DNA of 64,000 nucleotides from Lanius collurio. Taxonomy: Eukaryota > Chordata > Aves > Passeriformes > Laniidae. Both the position numbers and the translations under genes were made by a program. The notes under the pieces are model-generated. The model did no database searches. It was not told the origin of the DNA and saw only the letters and a program-made list of their open reading frames with translations. Positions 39,692 to 49,963 of the stretch are shown piece by piece (position 1 is the stretch's first letter; each line of letters begins with the position of its first letter). The stretch lies in NCBI GenBank assembly GCA_020086605.1, contig JACBWW010000020.1:14619382-14683381 (forward strand). Direction: 5' to 3'.

Positions 39692-40446
39692 TGGGTTATT
39701 GTTGGAAGTTCCAACCCACCTGCCATGGACAGGGACACTTTCCACTTCACCAGATTGCTTAGAGCTCAATTCAGCCTGGCTTTAAAATGCTTCCAAGGAT
39801 GGGACATCCACAACTTCTCTGGGTAACCTGTTCCATCACCTCACCACATGCACAGGAAAGACCCTTTTCCTACTATCTAATCCAAACCTATTGTCTCTCA
39901 GTTTGAAACCGTTCCCCTTTGCTCTGTCACTACATGCTCTCGTAAAGTTCCTCCGTCCTTCTTGTAGGCTCCCTTCAGTTGCTGGAAGGCTGCATGTAGG
40001 TCACCATCGAGCCTTCTCTTTTCCAGGCTGAACAAACCCAATTCTCTCAGCTTTTCCTTGTACAAGAGGTGTTCCATCCCTCCACTGGTCTTTGTGGCCC
40101 TCTTGCAACAGCTCCCTGGCCTCCCTGTGCTGGGACCCCAGAGCTGGATGCAGGGTTCCAGGTGGGGTCTCACCAGAGCGGAGCAGAGGGGCAGAATCCC
40201 CTCCCTGGCCCTGCTGCCCACGGTGCTCTGGGTGCAGCCCAGGGCACGTTTGGCTCTCTGGGCTGTGAGTGCCCATGGCTGGGTCATGTCCAGCCTCTCA
40301 CTCACCAGCACCCCCAAGTCCCTCTTGGAAAGGCTGCTCTGGACCTGTTCATCCCCAGCCTGTGTTGATACCAGGGGTTATTCTGCCTGAGGTGCATCAC
40401 CACGTACTTGGTCTTGTTAAATCTCATGAGATCCCCACAGGATCAC
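39692..40446 (-). mobile_element. CR1 LINE, 5'-truncated copy
   Basis: About 750 bp of reversed CR1, covering the 3' part of ORF2 and the short 3' untranslated region. The sense strand is minus: it begins near 40446 and ends near 39692 at the CAACCCACCTGCCATGGACA block. The usual ATTCT-type terminal repeat is absent, so the 3' end is clipped or decayed. The first ~420 bp on the sense strand (40446 down to about 40010) are almost identical to the plus-strand copy at 53.2-53.6 kb, while the remainder is clearly more diverged. No target-site duplication is obvious. Confidence 0.93.
39898..40440 (-). pseudogene. CR1 ORF2 C-terminal remnant
   Basis: Remnant of the LINE polyprotein downstream of the reverse transcriptase catalytic centre. 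The first part, with the conserved NKTKYVVMHLRQ stretch, is in a different frame from the next because of a one-base loss near 40346. A 139-residue frame then runs 40317 to 39898 with SERLDMTQPWALTAQRAKRA near its start, LVRPHLEPCIQLW in the middle and LGLFSLEKRRL further on. These motifs are typical of CR1 ORF2. The catalytic residues lie upstream of the truncation and are absent. Not expected to encode a functional protein. Confidence 0.85.
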
Positions 40447-43400
40447 TATGTCTGATATTTGCTTCAACTTAGAACAAATCCTGTACTAATGAATTTTCCA
40501 TTTCAGGAGGGAAAACAGCCTGATTGAGATAACTGAAATTTAAAGATAACTATTGATAACACGGATAAAAATGAAACATTTAATATTTAAACATAAAAGT
40601 ATTTTCATATTTTAATAATAACTTTAAAGTTTTTAATATTCTATTGTACTATCATTATACTAGTCACATATATGACATCCTTTTACAATTGGAGACAAAA
40701 ATAAATAATTGAAATAATGATTAAATACTGAACTCAGTTATGTCTTTGTATATGCTTAGCAGGTTGCTCCTTGAAATTATTGTCTCTTGAACTACATTAT
40801 AGCTCCACTTGGGAATATAATGCAAGTTCTATCATAATGGAAGGAAGAATGTGAATATTCTTAAATGTAAAAGGTAAGTATGTATCAGGTCATATTGCAC
40901 AGTGAGATAGCTGAAGTCTAGTAATCCAAAACATTATTTTCAAAAGTATTTACATTGCACATTAATACCACTGCTGTTGTCTGTATTCTCTGTTTGGTAT
41001 ACAATATTAGTAACTTTATTTTAAACAATACTGCAAACAATTTTTAGACAATGGAAAGTAAATTCAAGTGAATTAATATTCTTTCTGGGAGATGATAGAT
41101 AATTTATGGCATGAATTTTGAGAAATTTAAGTAATTTGAATTAGCTACACACAGTCTGTTTTTATGAACAGAGGTACCTAAAATCTTTTTCTCTCTAATT
41201 AATTTTTTCTGCTTGTCTCATTTTTGTTCCTTATTCAGTTTATGATAAAATGTTGCCATAGAAGAGAGAAAAAATATATCATAGTTTTTTACTACCTTTT
41301 GTGTTTACAAAACTTTGGTGAAACAGGAAAAAAAGAAAACTCATTTGTAGAAAATGGTGTGAACCAATAGACATGACTTCACTTAATAAATATTTCTTAA
41401 TAAACTTCAGGTATTCACAATTTTTATTTGGAAAAAAAAAGTAATTTAAATGTTTCCATTCTCTGTCTCTGATAGTAGTGAAAAATATAACAGGTAAGCA
41501 TTTTTTGCTAACATAAAAGCAGTTGAAGATACTATATAATGCTTTTGACATGCTGGAATTTGGAATGAAAATGCTTTGCTTTTTTGAGTTTTGATGTGTA
41601 CAACAATCCATTAAAACAATCTGATTCCATGATGAGAAACTAATTACTTTGGTTTGGGGAAGTCAGAGCTTGCTTACCCTGTGGAAAACGTAAACTTTGA
41701 TGTCCAGCATTTAACTTGGATGATTCAAACTGGTCCCATTACCCCCAGGGACTGGGGAAGTCTGAGCTGGGAGGGCAGGGATGGGTTGCTGTGCATCTTT
41801 GACCCTCAGTGCATGTACAGGCGATGCTCCACATCTCAATGAGATTATTGGTAATTCTCTTTCGAATTTCAGTCCCTGACTGAATCAAAATTATATGAAT
41901 GACTTAAAAGCACACTTACCAATATCTAAAAAAGGGTGAGATCCTTTGTAAAACTCTCTTGCAAGACACATGTACACTACAAATTCATTATAGCATTTAA
42001 GTGAAACTATGGAAGGATAACTAATGCTACAATTTTAATTGAAGATAACAAAATGAGAAGCATCAAACCCAAAACAATTACTGTTGACATAAATATGTCC
42101 CACAAAAATTTACAAAAGTTGTTGGCCTTTATATATGACTTAGAAGGTAAAAGGTATTAGTAAGAAGAGGTATGGATTATGAAAATCTACAGTATTCTTG
42201 ATAACTCTATAATACATGAGAAGGAATTAAAACTTTCTTTTATTTCAACAAATAATCCTGAAGAGAGCAACATTCATACAAAGCATAGACATTTTTGAAG
42301 TGCAATATTGCCTAACCAGGGAAAAAGAATGTGTACTTTTTGCTCTATTTAGAAGGTAGAAAGTGATGAAAAGAGGAGGACAAAAAATGCTCTTACTTTT
42401 GTGCATATCTATTATATTTTTGTAATATTTTCTGACATTTCACAGTGTATTCTTGAAGGTTTTAATTTGAAAGAACTGCAGCTTTAAAAAAAAATTACCA
42501 TCTTTGAACAGAAAAAGGAAATTCTAAAAGAAAACATACTGGCCTGGAGTAGCTTGCATTCACTTATCAGGTTGAAACACTGTATGAAGATTTTGACTGA
42601 TATTTAAGAAAATAAAAAATATATTAATGTTGAAATTTGAGGATCATACTGAAAATCTTCTGGGCAAAGAATTAGGACATAAAACAGGGATTGGCTACCC
42701 TGAGGGAGAGAAATTGCACTGAGTATTTTGATGGTTTTGGTTTTAAGCTTCAGTAGCAGAAGAGTTTCAAGAGAAAGGGAGGAGAAGACAGGGCCCTGCA
42801 ACACAAGCTTGCTTTTCATTAAAGGAGAATAGGGCATATTCTGATTAGCAGGAGAAATAATTAAAGGAATTCTGTATTCTCAGAGGTCACAAGATCAGAC
42901 TTTGATATGATCCCAAATGCAATCCCTGTACTAACCATCAGACCTCTTATTTAAGGAAAATACATGAATACTGTGGCTGGTAGTGCAATCATATGGATTA
43001 CACTCATAATTTTTTTTATTGTCTTCCTTGAAATTTTGTGGCTTTTATGCATTTTCTAACAAAATGGGGGGGAAAAATTCCTTAGTATAGTCAACAGGTA
43101 ATTTAATGTTAGTTTTGAAGTCCTTAGCAGCTTTGTAAAGCCTTCCTATGAATCACAGTGAAGGAAAGAATTCAACCTATACAGGAGGGAGTTATTTTAA
43201 TTTAATTTTCTTTTCTGTTCACTATTTTACTTTCTAGATTTCAGTGCTTTCACTATGAAATAAATTTCATTTAATCTAAGCACGATGACTCTTAATTATA
43301 TTGAAGGAGCTCTTAATTATGTCATTTCAATAATGGTGGAATTTCTTTTTGTCTGAGACTAATCAAAGGTAAAAGAAGTCAGAGTGCACTTTGGAATTAA

Positions 43401-43711
43401 ATTGGAATAGTTTTGTGCTCTGGTGATTTCATGCCAAGCAAAGAGTACTCGAAGAACTGATGGTCTTCCTTGATACAATTTTAAGGTCAGAAAGTTTCTT
43501 TTATACCAGGTGTATGTTTATTATGTCTACTAATTAATGTTTAATCATACCCATGTGTTCCTGTACAAACTCAGAAGGGATGAGGAGACATAAATACAAA
43601 CCATGATCAACCACTCGAATTGCCCAGTGATTCCCCTAAAAAGCAGCTACCAAAAATAAATGTTCCTTCAGATAGTTTACATTTTAACCTTTCTTTTGTC
43701 AGATTTTTTGA
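40447..43711. other. AT-rich unique DNA, no gene recognised
   Basis: No exon or repeat family is recognisable. A short GC-richer patch near 41640-41860 carries a 62-codon frame without any domain I know. Confidence 0.55.
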
Positions 43712-44227
43712 TGTCCTGAGATGGAGATGGCATAGGACTCATTTTCTTCATAATCACTAGTATGGGTCTGTGTTTTAGATATTTTCATTACTGCTGAGCA
43801 GAGCTTGCACAGCATCAAGGCAATTTCTGCTCCTCACACCACCAGCAAGAAGGCTGGGGATGCACAAGAATTTGGGAGGAGACACAGCCAGGACAGGAGA
43901 CCCCAGCTGACCCAAGGGATATTCCAGACCATCTGGAGTTGTTCTCAGCATGTACTGCTGCAGGATGAAGAGGGAATGGGGTCTTTGGGAGTGATGGCGT
44001 TTGTCTTCCCAAGTTACACGGGATGAAGCTGGGCTCTCCTGGAGATGGCTGAGCAGAGGCCTGCCAGGGGAAGGGCAATGTTTTGTTTGCATGCATGGCT
44101 TTTTTTTTTCCCTATTAAACTGTTCTAAACTAAACCCATGAGTTTATTCCCTCCCCCATCCTGACATGGGGAGAGTGAGAGAGTACCTGAGTGGGGCTTA
44201 GTTGCCAGCTGGGGTTAAACCTTGACA
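43712..44227 (+). mobile_element. Solo LTR of an avian endogenous retrovirus
   Basis: A 516-bp block that I recognise from memory as a member of an LTR family abundant in bird genomes. It begins with TG (43712, TGTCCTGAG) and ends with CA (44227, TTGACA), the canonical LTR termini. The U3 part contains the block TACTGCTGAGCAGAGCTTGC. Downstream are GAGTGATGGCGTTTGTCTTC and a polyadenylation signal ATTAAA at 44114-44119, followed by the U5 end GGGGTTAAAC. The usual TATA position (about 43950) reads GCATGTACTG, so the promoter core looks lost. About 50 bp of U3 seem deleted near 43785. No gag, pol or env flanks it, hence a solo LTR. No target-site duplication is visible. I leave the ERVL or ERVK class open. 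Confidence 0.82.
44114..44119 (+). promoter_or_regulatory. LTR polyadenylation signal ATTAAA
   Basis: Variant poly(A) signal at the place expected for the R region of the solo LTR. In the second LTR copy of this family in the window (minus strand, about 49400) the corresponding site is destroyed. Confidence 0.5.
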
Positions 44228-47200
44228 AGGTCAATGCATGTGATTATAGAAGTGTATAAGAGAGATGTACAAATATTTTCAGAAACCAAACCAAAAACTT
44301 AACATCTGATTAAGCAAACATGAAAAGAGAATAATTTTCTCTTTATTGGAATTTGGTTTTAAACATAGTACCAGAAGTCAGACTGTACAGACAATTAGGA
44401 TGAAATGCTCACCCCCTGTAAAAGTAGCACCACAATGGCTCCTAATTTCTTTGAGGCAAAGATATATGGTAACTAACTTTCTTAGATAAACACAGGGAAT
44501 ATTCACACAAAAATTTGAGATTTCAAGTATAAAAGGTGCTTTAAGGAAATTTAATTTTCCCTACAATATTCTAATTTTTCTCTTAAGGGCATGCTTATAT
44601 TGCCTTCCAATGTGCTGTTTGATCTTCATAAATTTTATTATTTAAGAGTATAAATCAGTTCTTACATGTTTCAATAAATCTTGTTCTTACTTCAATTAAT
44701 AAAAGAATATATGTAAATTAAATAAATCAGTGGTTAAAGCATAGCACATATAATATCTCACAGGGTTCTACAATGTCCTGTTTTTCTTACAGAGAGACAA
44801 TATCATAGCTTCCTTGGTATGGGGTGGATACAGTAGATTCACAAAATTTAAAGCTCCTAATAAAACTAAGATTTGAACCTGGGACTACAGAATTCCTGAA
44901 GTATTCACTGTCTTCTTACTTCTTATATGGTCACAAAAAATGTGTTCAATTCTGTTCTCAGGTTTCTATCCTTCTGCAACTATGTGGCTGTCTGTAAATT
45001 CAACACTTTTTCTGGAAAAGGTGGATTAATTGGGCTAAATTAATGTATTTTTCTTTCTGAATGAAAATGTAATGATAAATGTTTGAGAATTTGTGTATTC
45101 CTGGATGCAGTCTCTTTCAATTTGCCATACTAGTGCTTTTGTGTTTGTATGTCCAAGTTACATTTCCAGGCAAACACTTTACTGGTGTATCAATTTACCT
45201 TTCAAATAATTCACAACTAAAAAAAATATTAGTTTATACAAAACCAGATGGTGTTCTAATGGTAAGACTGTATCATAAACAATATTTGCACCCTGTTAAA
45301 AAAAAACATAAGCAGTATTTGGGCCTGAGTAGCTGGCAGAATTTTCTCCTTGCAGAAAGAGAATTGGCTTGGCCACTGAGGAGTCCTAAATTAACAGCAT
45401 AATAATTGTTAAGTGTTGGAAAAGAAGAACCTTGCAAGCTTTGACTTTTGGAAATAATCTGTAGGTTATAGACATATACAGTCTTCAGGATACAGTGATC
45501 ACTGAGGGTATATGTCTTACTGTTTCTATGTATTTGGGATGAACAAAATTAAATCTCCCCTATAAAGTGGAAACACTGTTGCTCCCATGAGGATATGGGA
45601 TTCACATATTCTTATCATTCAAGCTACGATAATATTCCCTAAACAGGCTGGTTAATTAACTGGGGGAATAACAATCTCCTCCTCTTCCTGTAATACTTAG
45701 AATCATAGAATCATGGTTCAGACAAATTGTCTATAACTGATTTCTGCAAGCTGTTATTTTTTTTTTTTTTACCTGAGTTAAGAGTGCCAGAAAAAAAATC
45801 CCTCTGGTACTTTTTGTAACTTTCAAATTCTCACACATGAAGTCACAGATTTAATTTTGATGTGTAATGGAAGCGAGTTCTAGAAAAAAAAAAAGGAGAT
45901 TTTGCTTGAGATCTGCAGTTAGTTTTTACTATAAAAATGAAGTTCTTTAAATTAAACACCAGAAGAAGTTCAATTAATTTTTACCTTATTTGGTGGTGCT
46001 AGGCTTGATTATTTGATATAGCTTTTCCACAGTGAATTCCACATATCCATGAAATACAGGATGTTTGTTAAAGCTGGGCTTGAATGGCGACCCTGGTCAG
46101 TACTTCTGGATCTCGACAAAGGGATAAAAGAAAAAAATTTTGTAAAAGATCTGTAAAGTGCTCTTAAATAATAGCAGTACAACTGGTACAAAAGGAGGTG
46201 AAAATATCCTACAGGAAAAATTGAATGTCTTGTAGGCAAGAATTATACAAATGGAGTATCACAATTCAAAGGTCATATACTCAATGACTGCTATGAATTT
46301 CTGCAATAAAGTCGTGGCTAGCCAGCAGAAAATGTCAAAGGAACATTAAAAGATGACTGTAACTGATTTGTCAGTGTGACTATGACCTATTGCTAATGCA
46401 TAGGCTGTGAAAAAGGTAGAGGGATATTTCCCCTCATTCTGCCTATGTAGCTTTTCTGAGGCATGTCACATAATGGTAACCAACCTAAAAAGTGGAAGGA
46501 GCTTATTGAGAAAACCCTATGAAAAGCTGGCCATGACACTTAAAGAAAGACAGAACTCTTAAGGAACAGCTGTTAAAAAGACATAGAATGGTGCTCTGTG
46601 TCATGGAGAGACAAAACTAAAATTGGCTTATCTTGGTAAAATTAAGGCTGGGTAAGTGTATGAGTGTTCTCTTCAATCAATATATCAGGAATCAACTTTA
46701 GAAAGGGTAAACAAAAAAATATTGGTAACAGAATAAAAGAACAAAAGAGGACTGCAGGATGTAGCCTAAGTTGTAATGTTTCCTCCCACACCTAAGATTT
46801 GTGATTTTTTTCTGATTTATTCACACAGAAAATTCTAACTTGAAATGCAACAACCAGGTTGTTCTATGGTATGGTTGTGGATTAGAAAATTCAGGTATCT
46901 CCCCAGGATTTGACACAACTCTCAAAAGATCAGAGATAAGGAATTTTTTTCTGTTACCTTTTCACTCTGTGTTTCAAATCAAAGACAGCAGATGACCCAG
47001 CTAAATATGGAAAATTTAAATACCGAGTAAACATCCTAATAAATTGCCTGCCAGCAACCATTTAAAAAATTATTGCACTTGGAAACACTGAAAGCACCTA
47101 AATTGCCAAGAAAGCAAAATTTGTTTATAAATGTTTTATCAAATCTTAATCTATCACATCTATTATAGATATTAAATAATTTTTCTGATTAGTACATATT

Positions 47201-48805
47201 CATATATTATACACATTTTAGCTGATGAGATTCCATCATTTCAAAAGGATAGAAACTACCAAAAAACCACACTAGAGTAATAATAATGTAGTAAAAAAAG
47301 GACTTTTTAAGACCAATAGTAAATGCATTCCTAAAGGAACCAATGGGCAGAAAGCCTAGTATTTCACATTCCTGTAGTAAACACCTTAATGAGGTCCCAG
47401 TTCAGGACAAATATTTATAAAACTGCCTTACACACTTGCTAATCCCTTCCCCCACAGCAGCCACAGCACAGCTCTTCATGTATAATGGATGGCTTTGTAA
47501 ATGTGGATGAAATTCTTATGCCTGTGTGTGAGAGACAATAGCTTTCAGAACACTGTTAAATGATAGACGAGACCTGAAATCATCATGAATAAAATAAAAA
47601 TTAGTAATGCATTCAGTTGGTCTGAATGTTCATTTTGATGCCAGTCGTTTTCAGACAAAAATATTACAACCTTCTTTCCCAAAATATATCTTGAGTAGAG
47701 AATACACTATTATGTCTTTATTTACTTACAAAGTTCTCTGTGCAAAATAAGATGTTTAATAGGAAAAAAGCCTGTTTTTGTCCTAACACTTTTTAGCTAT
47801 TCTGGCTTGTACCTGAGTGGCTGCTTTTATTTCTTTGCTGTCAATGCATTTTTAATGTTTTTAAATTGCCTATTTCTTACTGACTTAGACTGAAATTCTG
47901 CTGGCACCATCTGTGAAAGGTTGCCAAATAGTGGTTAATTCTCTGCTGCTGATTTCTCAGTGGAAGAGAGAGCTTTTCCCAAAGTATGCGTGTAAAAGCA
48001 AGATGGCAGAAAAATCAGGAAAGTGGGCAATTCAACAAAGAGAACTAAGTAGAGTAAAATGAAGAGATAGATATTTTTGATGTAGGTGCAATAATTTTCT
48101 GCCAAGGAAGCAGAGACACTTCCACCTCCTCACTCTATTCCTATCCCATTTCCAAAGGATGAGAGCTGTAACAGTATGCCAGTAATGTCTCATATCTGTG
48201 ACAATACCTATTGTTAGCCATACACAGACACAAACCAGTTGATTGTAATTTATTCAAAATCTTTATTTTTTTTATTTTTTTTTTTTTTTTTAGAATTGGA
48301 GACAATTCCCCAATCTGCCTCTGAGATTTGATGCCAAAAGCATTATTTCTTACAGCTTTAGGCTATAAGGGGACAGAGATCTAATTAGACCCCATTTGCC
48401 ACAAGATACTAAATTTCATCCATATAGTCAGTAGGAAGCCTAAATATTTTAGACTACCTTTGTGAAATTGAATTGTGAATCAGAACCAGAGTATGTGACT
48501 TGAAGATCTGCTCTCAGCAGGGAACTGATTAGGCAAGATGCACACAACTGAACAGAAAAAGAAAATAATAACCCACACTGAAATGGGATATTTCATTGTA
48601 ACAAAAATACATGGCAATTAATAGAAATCCAAGTATGTAAATAACTTTAGTTGAGGAGTTATGGAAAGGGTCCTTTCTCCGGCCTTATTTCATAAAGACT
48701 CATATTCTACAGCATCAGAATTTTCTCTGAAACTCCTATTTATAGCTTCTTTCAGCCCTCATTGATTTCTGTAAGTTCTGCACGCATTTAAGAATTCAAA
48801 GTGGG
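44228..48805. other. AT-rich unique DNA between two LTRs
   Basis: No retroviral gene lies between the two LTR copies, which are in opposite orientation and so are separate insertions. No exon was recognised. T runs occur at 45757-45770 and, interrupted once, at 48266-48291. Confidence 0.55.
45701..45722 (-). mobile_element. Possible orphan CR1 3' tail
   Basis: AGAATCATAGAATCATGGTT matches the reversed terminal repeat that closes CR1 elements (ATTCTATGATTCT on the sense strand). No CR1 body follows on the right, where a T14 run begins about 35 bases later. This could be an extremely 5'-truncated insertion or a chance match of two 8-mers. Confidence 0.4.
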
Positions 48806-48845
48806 TGTGGTGGCCCAGCTATCAGCCAGACACCAACACAACCAG

Positions 48846-49317
48846 TCACAGAATCACAGATTGGCTGAGGATAGAGAAGATCTATGGAGGCTCAAGCAGG
48901 GCCACCTACAGCCAGTTTCCCAGGATGGCTATTGAATATCTCTAAGAAGGAAGGCCCTAGAACCTTTCTGGGCACATTGTGCTAGTGGTCAGTCACCCTC
49001 ACAAATGCAAAGTGTTTACTTATCTTTAGAGGGAACCTCCTATATTTCAGTTTGTATCCACTGCAGCTTTTCCACAGAGCCTGGGCACCACAGAAAAGAG
49101 CCTGGCTCCCTCTTCTTTGCACCTTTCATTCAGGTACTTACATACCTTGATAAGATTCCTCACTGAACCTTGTCTTCTCCAGGCTGAATAGCCACAGCTC
49201 TCTCAGCTTTTCCTTATATGAGAGGTGCTTCCGTCTCTCTGCCATCTCAGTGGTCATCTTTGCTGGACTATCTCAGTATCTCCAGGTCTCGAAACACTGG
49301 GTAGCCCAAAACTGACT
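48846..49317 (-). mobile_element. CR1 LINE fragment nested inside the LTR
   Basis: Reversed, 5'-truncated CR1. It starts at the 3'-terminal repeat remnant CACAGAATCACAGATTGG and proceeds through CAGGATGGCTATTGAATATC, CTGGGCACCACAGAAAAGAG, TTGATAAGATTCCTCACTGA and CAGGCTGAATAGCCACAGCT to GTAGCCCAAAACTGAC, all in the standard CR1 order. Frames are broken. LTR-like sequence of the same orientation lies immediately on both sides, so this CR1 most simply inserted into the LTR and is younger than it. Boundaries are good to about 10 bp. Confidence 0.85.
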
Positions 49318-49600
49318 GAGAGCTCACTCATTCCCATTTGCTCTGGAATGAGGAGAAAAGAGAAAGAAGGCAAGAAAACTCATGGATCAAGATGAAGTGA
49401 AGCAAAAGATGTACGCTTGAGCAAAGAATAATAAAAAACACTTTTCACTGCTTCTCATTAACAGACAGTTGCCTACCCACATCTGGGAACAGAAGACCTC
49501 AGTATCCACAGTGGTTACCTGGAAAGAAACCATAACCACACGTACCCCACTCCTGTCCTTTTCTTGAACTTTTATTGTGAGGGATGGAATCATATGAAAT

Positions 49601-49705
49601 GGGATGGGATGGGATGGGATGGGATGGGATGGGATGGGATGGGATGGGATGGGATGGGATGGGATGGGATGGGATGGGATGGGATGGGATGGGATGGGAT
49701 GGGAT
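49601..49705. repeat. (GGGAT)21 pentanucleotide array
   Basis: Exactly 21 uninterrupted GGGAT units (105 bp), flanked by degenerate units (GGGATGGAATCATATGAAAT before, AGGAC and AGGAT after). It sits where related LTR copies have a short stretch ending in ATATCCCTTTGG, so it seems to have expanded from a GGATGG-like seed inside the LTR. A five-base unit shifts frame and returns every 15 bases, which leaves long open frames on both strands (49584-49823 plus and 49387-49788 minus) with repeated pentapeptides. These are artefacts of the repeat, not genes. GGG runs every five bases give strong G-quadruplex potential on the plus strand. Confidence 0.98.
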
Positions 49706-49963
49706 AGGACAGTGTAGGATAGCCCTTTGGTCAGTTTGGGTCCAGGTTTTGTCCCTTCTAGCTTCTTTGCCACTCCCAGCCTACTCATGTGGAGTGCAGA
49801 GTGGGAGAAATATAAGACCTTGATGCTGCATGAGCACTGTTCAGTAATTGCTAAAGCTCTTACCTGGTGTGTTTACAGCACTGTTTTAGCCACAAAGCCA
49901 AAGCACAGCAGCATATGGGCTTCTGTGAAGGCACCCTAATGCTACCAGCCAGACCCAGCAGCA

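Larger units (their letters stand above)
48806..49963 (-). mobile_element. Second solo LTR of the same avian family, interrupted by CR1 and a pentamer array
   Basis: Reverse-oriented LTR related to the one at 43.7 kb. Left part 48806-48845 resembles the reversed U5 end (GCCCAGCTATCAGCCAGACA). A CR1 then intervenes, and the LTR resumes near 49318 with GCTCACTCATTCCC. Further on are GCAAGAAAACTCATGGATC and GTGGTTACCTGGAAAGAAAC. After the GGGAT array comes AGCCCTTTGGTCAGTTTGGG, then CCCAGCCTACTC and GCACTGTTCAGTAATTGCTA, ending near 49963 at CCCAGCAGCA, the reversed TG terminus. The order matches the family throughout. It is more decayed than the 43.7-kb copy: poly(A) and TATA positions are mutated and no flanking duplication is visible. 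Confidence 0.75.

Noticed and set aside
40058..40472. Overlapping plus-strand frames of 67 to 110 codons
   Set aside because: They lie antisense to CR1 ORF2 on the minus strand and share residues with other CR1 antisense frames.
49387..49823. Long open frames with repeated pentapeptides on both strands across the GGGAT array
   Set aside because: They arise because a 5-bp unit without stops keeps all frames open. Flanking residues come from a decayed LTR.
43712..49963. The two LTRs as ends of one provirus
   Set aside because: They are in opposite orientation, differently decayed, and the 4.6 kb between them contains no retroviral genes.
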